Shown here in pieces: positions 30,093-37,300 of a stretch of 64,000 nt of DNA. Positions within the stretch are counted from its first letter, which is position 1. Every line of letters starts with the position of its first letter. The position numbers and the translations under genes were made by a program. The notes under the pieces were generated by a model. That model ran no database searches, was not told the origin of the DNA, and saw only the letters and a program-made list of their open reading frames with translations. Source of the stretch: Pseudonocardia benzenivorans CB1190 (GTDB taxonomy: Bacteria > Actinomycetota > Actinomycetes > Mycobacteriales > Pseudonocardiaceae). The DNA is taken from positions 4,588,001 through 4,652,000 of the forward strand of contig NC_015312.1 in the NCBI RefSeq assembly GCF_000196675.2. Reading direction: 5' to 3'.

Positions 30093-30304
30093 GGCCGGCC
30101 CTGCGGCACGGCGGCGGCCTGCTTCTCGGCGAGGGTCTGCCCGCCGACGAGGACCTCCGTCGCCGGGACCTCGACGAGCCAGACGCGCACGGACGCCTCC
30201 GGCACCGAGATCGCCGCCGCGGCCGCGGCGGACACCGCCCGGATCAGCGCGTCCTTCTGCTCCGGGGTCCGGCCGGCACCGAGGTTGACCTGGATGAACG
30301 GCAT
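30089..30304 (-). CDS. 4-oxalocrotonate tautomerase-family protein
   Basis: 71 residues, slightly longer than the usual ~62. The catalytic proline follows the initiator Met (MPFIQVNLGAGRT), and the family's helix and RVWLVEVP strand are present. It isomerises 2-hydroxymuconate to 4-oxalocrotonate. The ATG at 30304 follows GAGGAG. It sits between the decarboxylase and hydrolase genes, in the expected pathway neighbourhood. Confidence 0.88.
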   Translation of the reverse strand: MPFIQVNLGAGRTPEQKDALIRAVSAAAAAAISVPEASVRVWLVEVPATEVLVGGQTLAEKQAAAVPQGRP

Positions 30305-30316
30305 GGGGGTTCTCCT

Positions 30317-31087
30317 CTACTCCGCGCCGAGGGTGACGCTGCCCAGCCCGCTGAGCGTGGCGGTGACGGTGCTGCCGGGCAGCAGGGGGACGGGGGCGGT
30401 GAGGCCGCCCGAGAGCACGACCCAGCCCGCCTCGAGGCGGCGGTCGGTGGCCACGAGCTGGTTGGCCATGTAGGCGACGGCCGCTGCCGGGTGACCCATC
30501 ACGGCGGCACCGGCGGCGGACTCCACCACCCGGCCGTCGACCTCGAGCACGCAGCCGGTCAGTGCGAGGTCGCCCCTGGGCTCGACCAGGTCGTCCCCGA
30601 GTGCGAACACGGCGGAGGACGCGTTGTCGGCGATCGCGTCGAGGTGGGTGAACCTGAACCCTTCGTACCGGCTGTCGATCACGTCGAGCGCGGGGCAGAC
30701 GTAGCGGGTCGCGGCCAGCACGTCGGCGACCGTGACGCCGGGGCCCTCCAGGGGCTCCCCCAGCACGAACGCGATCTCGGGCTCGACGCGCGGGTGGATC
30801 AGCTCCTCGAGCAACAGCCGGCTGCCGGAGTTGCGGGCCATGCCGCTGGTGACGAGCCCGTACAGCGGACGGTCCACACCCATGGCGATCTGCTTCGCCC
30901 TGCTCGTGAGACCGAGCTTGCCGCCGACGAGCCGCTCGCCGCGGCCCAGCCGCAGCCCGACCACGCCGCCCTGCACCTCGTAGGCGACGGCCAGGTCGGT
31001 CAGCCCGTCGCCGCTCAGCGGGGCGATCGGCGCCGTGCCGGTGGCGGCGTCGTCGAGCCGTGCGGCCCATGTCGCGACGTCGGTCAT
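30317..31087 (-). CDS. 4-oxalocrotonate (2-oxo-3-hexenedioate) decarboxylase
   Basis: 256 residues of the hydratase/decarboxylase superfamily. GGKLGLTSRAKQIAMGV, IHPRVEPEIAFVLGEPL and PALDVIDSRYEGFRF match DmpH-type decarboxylases, which act in complex with the hydratase encoded just upstream. It releases CO2 from 4-oxalocrotonate to give 2-hydroxypenta-2,4-dienoate. The assignment over a hydratase rests on gene order next to the tautomerase and the GKLGLTSRAKQ segment. ATGA overlap with the upstream gene. Confidence 0.82.
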   Translation of the reverse strand: MTDVATWAARLDDAATGTAPIAPLSGDGLTDLAVAYEVQGGVVGLRLGRGERLVGGKLGLTSRAKQIAMGVDRPLYGLVTSGMARNSGSRLLLEELIHPRVEPEIAFVLGEPLEGPGVTVADVLAATRYVCPALDVIDSRYEGFRFTHLDAIADNASSAVFALGDDLVEPRGDLALTGCVLEVDGRVVESAAGAAVMGHPAAAVAYMANQLVATDRRLEAGWVVLSGGLTAPVPLLPGSTVTATLSGLGSVTLGAE

Positions 31088-31893
31088 GCCGCACTCCCCA
31101 CGGCCGAGCTGAAGGTGACGCCCACGTGGCCGAGGTGCTCGAAGTCGGCCCGCACGGTGTCCCCGGGACGCATGTCCACCGCACGCGTACAGGTGCCGGG
31201 CATGATCAGGTCGCCGGCGCGGAGCACCCCGCCGCCGGGCGCGATCGTGTTGGCGAGCCAGGCCACGGCCTGGGCCGGGTTGCCCAGCACCGCCCCGCTC
31301 GCACCGGTCTCGACGATCTCGCCGTTGCGCCGCAGGACCACTCCGATCAGCCGCGGGTCCAGCCCGGCGATCGGGGTCCGGACCCCGCCGAGCACGACCC
31401 GCGCCGACGACGCGTTGTCGGCGACGGTGTCGACGATCCCGATCTGCCAGTCCTCGATCCGGGAGTCGATGATCTCCAGGGCCGGGAGCACGAAGGCGGT
31501 CGCCGCGAGGACGTCGGCCACGGTCACCCCGGGCCCCTGCAACGGCTGGTCCAGGACGAACGCCAGCTCCGGCTCGACGCGCGGGGCGATCAGGGCGTCG
31601 ACGGGCAGCGGCTCGCCCTCGGGGTGGAACATGGACCCGAGCAGGTGGCCGAAGTCCGGGCGGTCGACACCGAACTGCTGCTGCATGACCCGGGCGGTCA
31701 GGCCGACCTTGTGACCCCGCACGGAGTCGCCCTGCGCGACGCGCAGCCGGACGCCCTCGAGCTGGATCCGGTAGGCGTCGTCGACGTCGGCGCCCGGGTG
31801 CCGGCGGCTGATCGGCTCCACCGGGACCGAGCGCTGCTCCGCGTCCCACAGCTGGGCGGCCAGCTGCCGGACATCCTCTTCGGTGAGTGACAT
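31084..31893 (-). CDS. 2-keto-4-pentenoate hydratase (paralog 2)
   Basis: 269 residues. GHKVGLTARVMQQQFGV, IAPRVEPELAFVLDQPL and PALEIIDSRIEDW match DmpE/MhpD-type hydratases, giving 4-hydroxy-2-oxovalerate from hydroxypentadienoate. It is the first gene of the long minus-strand operon, about 40 bases downstream of an operator-like palindrome. It is coupled by an ATGA overlap to its partner decarboxylase. The ATG at 31893 has only a weak TGGGG site. Confidence 0.85.
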   Translation of the reverse strand: MSLTEEDVRQLAAQLWDAEQRSVPVEPISRRHPGADVDDAYRIQLEGVRLRVAQGDSVRGHKVGLTARVMQQQFGVDRPDFGHLLGSMFHPEGEPLPVDALIAPRVEPELAFVLDQPLQGPGVTVADVLAATAFVLPALEIIDSRIEDWQIGIVDTVADNASSARVVLGGVRTPIAGLDPRLIGVVLRRNGEIVETGASGAVLGNPAQAVAWLANTIAPGGGVLRAGDLIMPGTCTRAVDMRPGDTVRADFEHLGHVGVTFSSAVGSAA

Positions 31894-31933
31894 GGCCCCA
31901 GCGTCGGAGCTGTGTGGGCTCCGAAGTAGCGAT

Positions 31934-31952
31934 CGGTCCGTCGAGTGGACCG
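31934..31952. promoter_or_regulatory. Putative IclR operator, copy 3
   Basis: CGGTCC-N7-GGACCG with perfect arms; similarity extends two more bases on each side with one mismatch. It lies 41 bases upstream of the first gene of the main catabolic operon. Confidence 0.65.
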
Positions 31953-31968
31953 GTCGGCTCGCGGGGTG

Positions 31969-32502
31969 TCAGGCCGCCCGGTCGTGCGCCTGCGCGCGCA
32001 CGTCCGTGAGCAGCGCCGGGTCGAGTCCCGACGACGCCCGGACGACGCTGATCTGCCCGCTGCGCTCGAGGACGACCCACCCGACCTCCCGCGGGTCCCC
32101 GATGCCGGCGAGCCGCAGCCGCTGGCGGACCTCGTCCTCGGTCACCCGGACCCGGCGCATCGCCTCGTGCCGCATCCCGCCGGCGTCCATGAGCAGCACG
32201 GGGTCGCGGTCGAGGAGGCGGCGGACGGCACGGCTGCGCCGGCAGCGACCCAGCAGCCGCTGGACGGCGAACAGCGTCGTGAGCGCGACGACCCCGGTGC
32301 CGAGGGTCGGCACCTCGAGCAGCGTCGTCCGGCCGAGCACCGCGCCCGACGCGGCCACGCAGGCCAGCTCGTACCCCGACAACGCGACGAGGCTGCGCTG
32401 GCCCGAGATCCGGACCAGCGCGACGAACAACAGGTACATCGCGACCGTCGCCACGACGACCCGTACTGCCGCCAGCGGGTCGATCCCCAGCTCACCGGGC
32501 AC
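31969..32502 (-). CDS. DUF421 (YetF-like) membrane protein
   Basis: About 177 residues. Two to three N-terminal helices contain LVRISGQRSLVALSGYELA, a DUF421 hallmark; a soluble C-terminal domain has DPVLLMDAGGMRHEAMRR and VTEDEVRQRLRLAGI. Function is unknown; YetF-like proteins are membrane-anchored. A GTG at 32502 with GGGAG upstream is preferred to the GTG at 32529. It lies just upstream of the catabolic operon on the same strand and has its own operator-like site at 32614, so it may belong to the regulon. Confidence 0.82.
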   Translation of the reverse strand: MPGELGIDPLAAVRVVVATVAMYLLFVALVRISGQRSLVALSGYELACVAASGAVLGRTTLLEVPTLGTGVVALTTLFAVQRLLGRCRRSRAVRRLLDRDPVLLMDAGGMRHEAMRRVRVTEDEVRQRLRLAGIGDPREVGWVVLERSGQISVVRASSGLDPALLTDVRAQAHDRAA

Positions 32503-32613
32503 TGCACTCTCCCGCAGGAGCCGCCGCACCCGCTCGGACGCACTGCACGGCCGATCCCGGTGCGCGCGGGACCGGGCTCATGGTGTCGAGGGGTCGTCCG
32601 CCGGTCGCGCACC

Positions 32614-32632
32614 CGGTCCGGGGAGTGGACCG
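32614..32632. promoter_or_regulatory. Putative IclR operator, copy 4
   Basis: CGGTCC-N7-GGACCG with perfect arms and the AGT seen in the other copies. It lies upstream of the DUF421 gene and beyond the 3' end of the alpha/beta hydrolase gene. Confidence 0.6.
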
Positions 32633-32646
32633 CCACGGCCGCACGG

Positions 32647-33447
32647 TCAGCTGGCGGGGACCTTCGTCTCGACCCACTCACGGACGACGTCGGCGACCTC
32701 ACGCCAGCCGTGGTCGAGAACGAGCGAGTGCCCGCGGTCGGGGAACTGCCGCAGCTCGGTGACCGCGGGCGACTTCGCGTAGAGCTTGTATGCCGCCCGC
32801 GTCACGACGTCAGGGACCGTGTGGTCGCGGCCGCCGGAGACGAACAGCAGCGGGCCCCGGGTCGCGTTGGCGACGTCGACCTTCGCCGGGCTCGACGACC
32901 GGAAGTTCGCCGCGGCGGCCTCGAAGAGCGGCCGGCCCGGGCCGGGGATCGTGAACTGCTCGTAGAGCGCATCGGACTCCGCCGCGTCGATCGCGTTCCC
33001 GAACCCGTACCGGAACTGCTTGGCCGTCAGCGAGACCGCGCGCTTGGCGTTCCCGGGCTTGCCGAGCACGGGGAAGCCCGACCGCAGCTGTGCGAACGGG
33101 AGCGGCTTGACCCCCTTGATCTGTCCGGGGTCGATCGCGACGGCCGCGCGGGCCAGCCCCTGGCCGAGCAGCTTCTGGGCGATCAGGCCGCCGAAGGAGT
33201 GCCCGATCACCACCGGCGGCTGCTCGAGTCCGGCGATGATCCCCGCGTAGTGGTCGGTGACCTCGGCGATGCCCTTGCCGGCCAGCCGCTCCGGGTTGGC
33301 CCGGGTCTCCGCGACGGTGGCGCCGTCGCCCGGCCACCCCGGGGCGATCGGGTCGTAGCCCGCCTCGCGGAACAGGTCCACCCACGGCGACCAGGAGGAC
33401 GAGTGAATCCACAGACCGTGGACGAAGACGACGCGCGTGCGGGACAT
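32647..33447 (-). CDS. Alpha/beta hydrolase
   Basis: 266 residues. VVFVHGLWIHSSSW carries the oxyanion motif, VVIGHSFGGLIA the nucleophile Ser, SGGRDHTVPD the likely acid and DRGHSLVLDHGW the His. The substrate is unknown. The ATG at 33447 follows GAGGAG. It is divergent from a TetR gene across 171 bases that contain an AT-rich palindrome, so it is probably the TetR target. Confidence 0.85.
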   Translation of the reverse strand: MSRTRVVFVHGLWIHSSSWSPWVDLFREAGYDPIAPGWPGDGATVAETRANPERLAGKGIAEVTDHYAGIIAGLEQPPVVIGHSFGGLIAQKLLGQGLARAAVAIDPGQIKGVKPLPFAQLRSGFPVLGKPGNAKRAVSLTAKQFRYGFGNAIDAAESDALYEQFTIPGPGRPLFEAAAANFRSSSPAKVDVANATRGPLLFVSGGRDHTVPDVVTRAAYKLYAKSPAVTELRQFPDRGHSLVLDHGWREVADVVREWVETKVPAS

Positions 33448-33492
33448 GGCCTGCTCCTCGGAGCTCTGTCGGGCGGAAGTACAGCATATGTA

Positions 33493-33508
33493 GACGAACT
33501 AGTACGTC
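33493..33508. promoter_or_regulatory. Putative TetR operator
   Basis: GACGAACTAGTACGTC, a 16-bp inverted repeat matching its own reverse complement at 14 of 16 positions. It lies in the divergent gap between the hydrolase and TetR genes in a locally AT-rich stretch. Confidence 0.5.
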
Positions 33509-33618
33509 CGCACGCTAGCAGCTACCCTTCGGGGAGAGCCGCATGCAGCACCTCACATCAGCGGCCGCGGGGTCCGGCGGTATCGGACCGGCCCGCGCCG
33601 AGAGGAAGGACGAGAGCA

Positions 33619-34221
33619 GTGACCCGGGCCGACAGCCCCTCGACCAGGCCGGGGTCACCGGTCAGAGCGCGGATCCTTGCGGCGGCCGACCGCCTGTTCT
33701 ACGGCGAGGGCATCCGCGCGGTGAGTGCCGACCGGATCATCGGCGAGGCCGCGGTCAGCAAGGTCACGTTCTACCGGCACTTTCCGACGAAGGACGACCT
33801 CGTCCTCGCCTACGTCGAGGGACGATCACGGCTGGAGCGCGACGGCATCGACGCGCTCCTGCGGGCCCACGCCGACGACGCGTGTGCCGCGCTCACCGCC
33901 CTGGCCGGAGCCATCGAGGACCTCGGCTGTGCCGAGGACTTCCGGGGCTGCCCGTTCATCAACGCCGCGGCGGAGTACCCCCGGCCCGACCACCCGGTGC
34001 GGCAGGCCGTCGACCGGCACCGCGACTGGTTCGCGGACACTGTGCGGGAACAGGTGACGCGGCTGGGCGTCGCCGACGCCGACGCCGACGGTGTCACCCG
34101 GCAGCTGGTCATGCTCCGCGACGGCGCGATGGTCGCGGGCTACCTCGACGGTGACGCCGACCCGTCCACGACGCTCGCCGAGGCCGGCCGGGCGATCGTC
34201 GGAGGCGCCCTGCAGAACTAG
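33619..34221 (+). CDS. TetR/AcrR-family transcriptional regulator
   Basis: 200 residues. The N-terminal HTH (ILAAADRLFYGEGIRAVSADRIIGEAAVSKVT and FYRHFPTKDDL, about 18-60) is canonical. The C-terminal ligand domain contains GCPFINAAAEYP, found in a common subgroup. The GTG at 33619 has GGAAGGACGAG upstream; the very long open frame before it has no support. It probably represses the divergent alpha/beta hydrolase and itself. Confidence 0.88.
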   Translation: MTRADSPSTRPGSPVRARILAAADRLFYGEGIRAVSADRIIGEAAVSKVTFYRHFPTKDDLVLAYVEGRSRLERDGIDALLRAHADDACAALTALAGAIEDLGCAEDFRGCPFINAAAEYPRPDHPVRQAVDRHRDWFADTVREQVTRLGVADADADGVTRQLVMLRDGAMVAGYLDGDADPSTTLAEAGRAIVGGALQN

Positions 34222-34331
34222 GGGTATCGGCGCCTTCGGCGGGTTCACGCTCCTCGACCGGTCCGTAACGAAACGTGTCGGTCGCCCGAGTCACCTGGTC
34301 CGCACGGTCGTCGAACGCGAGTGGGGTCGCG

Positions 34332-37300
34332 ATGGACAGGATCGACGTCAACAGGGCCGACGCCGCCGAGCTGGCGGGCATCCCGGGGATCACCGAGGCG
34401 CTCGCCGACGCGATCGTGGCCGCCCGCGCCGCGGCTCCGCTGACCGGTGTCCGCGATCTCGCGGCCCTGCCCGGCATCACGGTCGACCAGCTGGTCACGC
34501 TCGCCGAACACGTCCATTTCGCGGATCCCCGCGCCGCGACGACGGCGCTGCCGCCCGGACGGAGCCTCGTCCAGGGCCGGGTCGTCGACCTGACCAACGG
34601 GCGCGCCGTCGAGGGCGCCACCGTGGTCGTCTACGTCGCCACGACGCCCTCGCCCACGAGCGGCGACTTCACCCCGCTGGTCGGCGTCACGACCGAACGC
34701 GCCGGCTACTTCCAGTTCCTCCGGCCCACCACCGGCTTCACCGCGGCCAACGCGGCCGTGACCGTGAACGGTGTGCACCGGGTCCCGATCCGGTTGGCCG
34801 ATCCCGACCCGGCGACCGGGACGGGGCTGCTCCCCGAACGGCTCGTCCTCGTCGTCGAACCAGCGAAGGACCCGCTGTACTCATCCGGCTGCGGCTGCGA
34901 GGACCTGACCTTCAGCGCCCGCGGCGAGGTACTCGAGGAGTTCTCCTACTTCACGGTGGTCCGCACCACCGATCCGGAGATCACGCCGCTCGTCCTGGCC
35001 GAGAGCCCGTCGGTGACGCTCGACGAGGTCGCCGGGCTCAGCCCGATCCTCGAGCACGAGCTGCTCAAGGGCGTGAAGGGCATCGGGCAGCTGTGGTCGG
35101 CGGGGCGCCCACCGGGCGCGGATGCCGGCGCGGGCGACGCCGCGGTGCTCAAGAAGATGTCGGTCTCCCGCAGCGCCCTCGAGCACGTGCTCACGACGCG
35201 CGGACGCATCGACGGCGAGTCCGTCGAACCGATCCTGCACGTCGACGCCGCCCAGAAGATCAAGGGACTGCTCAAGCCGACCAAGAAGCCCGCCCCCGGG
35301 CGGGTCGACCTCACCGCCGACACGGCGATCGACTGGGACGCCTCCCCCACCCTCTACCAGGCCACCACGCTCGCGTTCGGGCACGTCCTGCACCTGAGCC
35401 ACGAGTGGTCGTCGGACGGGTACTCGCTCGGTGACCTGCTCTACAGCCTCCCGCTGGCCCCCGGCCAGAAGAAGCAGGTCGTCATGGTCGACTGGGAGCG
35501 CCGCGAGTCCGCCGCGAACGTCCAGAGCCAGGACTACCAGGAGAGCCTCGACAACGCGCTCAGCCGCGACCGCGACGTCAACGAGATCGCGAAGGGCTCG
35601 GTCGGCGAGCGCAGCCGGGGTGGGTCGGAGTCGAACGTCTGGGGCTGGGGTGTCGGCGGGGGCGTGGGCGCGATCCTGCCGATCGAGGTGCCGATCGGCG
35701 CGCTCGTGGGGGCGGGCGGCGGCGGTGGCCACGCGGACGCGTCCGCGTGGCAGCGGTCGAGCCGCAAGACCAGCGCGAGCACGATGCAGTCCATCCGTGA
35801 CGCGACGGTGCAGTCGGCCAACGCCGTCCGCAGCCAGCGCAGCACCGTCGTGCAGTCGGTGACCCAGGGCGAGCGGTTCGAGGTCTCCGCGGAGTCGGTG
35901 GCCAACTACAACCACTGCCACGCGCTGACCATCGAGTACTTCGAGGTGCTGCGGCACTTCCGGATCGACCAGCGCCTCGTCGACGTCTCCGAGTGCGTCT
36001 TCGTCCCGTTCGCCATGTCGTTGTTCGACCCCGACAAGGCGATCCGCTGGAAGGAGGTGCTGTCGCGCTACCTGCTGGACCGCCGCCTGCGCGGCGGTTT
36101 CGCCGCTCTCGAACGCATCGCCGCGGACTACGCCGGGAGCGACCTGCCGACCGGCATCTTCGCCGACGAGCAGCTCACCCACGTCGACGGAGAGCTGCGG
36201 CTGGTGCTGAAGCTCGCCAGGCCCGCTGACGACGCGGACGGCGCCTACGCCGCCGACAGCTGGCGGTGGATGCGCGCGCTCCTGCCGTGGACCGATCCCG
36301 CCGAGTTCCACGCGCGCTACCTCGCCGGCACCGACGCCCGCGACGAGGCGTTCGCGCGCGCCGTCGGCCAGCAGGTCGCGGAGGCGATCGTCGACAACAT
36401 CGCAGTGACCGCCGTCCTCGACAACGGCGAGGAACGCGACCTGAAGCTCGACCTGTCCCTGGTGTCGGACTTCCGCAACGGCGTACCCATGACGGTCACC
36501 GCGCGCATGACCGGCCCGCTCGGCGCGCTGCGCCGACGCGACATCGCGTTCGTGCGCGTCGCGTCCACCGTGACGACGCTGACCTTCCCCGACCTGAGCG
36601 CGCTCTTCCCCGAGACCGACTTCACCGCGACGGTGCCGACCCTCGCCACGGTCCTGCCGTCGCACTCACGGCTGCTCGTCGACGCGGGGTTCCTCTCCTA
36701 CCGCACCGCGCACCGGTCGGACCATCTGTTCCGCGACCAGCGGATCCGCAACGACCTGTCGGGGATCGACGACGTCGTCGTCCACACCCCGCTCAACACC
36801 GAGGAGCTGCGCAACCCGCGGCGGGAGGACCAGGAGCTCGCGGCGCGGCTGCTCGCACACCTCAACGACAACATCGAGTTCTATCACAAGGTCATCTGGA
36901 CGACGATGACGCCGGAACGCCGGTTCCTGCTGCTGGACCGCATCAAGGGCCCGGCCTCCGTCGGCGGGCGCAGTCTCGCCTCGATCGTGGAGAACCGGGT
37001 GCTCGGCGTGGTCGGCAACTGCGTCGTGATGCCGGTGGCGGCGGGCTTCGTCCTCGATCCCGCGCTGGAGAAGGCGCTCGTCGACCCGGTCACCGGCGAG
37101 GCCCGGACGCTGCTCGACCTCTACCAGCCCGAGGCCGTCGACCCGATCCGGGTCAGTGTGCCGACGAAAGGCGTCTTCGCCGAGGCCGTCATGGGCCGGT
37201 GCAACAGCTGCGAGAAGAAGGAGGAGGACCGGTTCTGGCGCTGGGAGGAGTCGCCGATCCCCGACAGCCCGACCGCGATCCTGCCCGTCTCGACCGACTC

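Noticed and set aside
31945..33618. Long upstream extension of the TetR frame at 33.6 kb
   Set aside because: Antisense to DUF421 and the hydrolase; the GTG at 33619 directly precedes the TetR domain with a good ribosome site.
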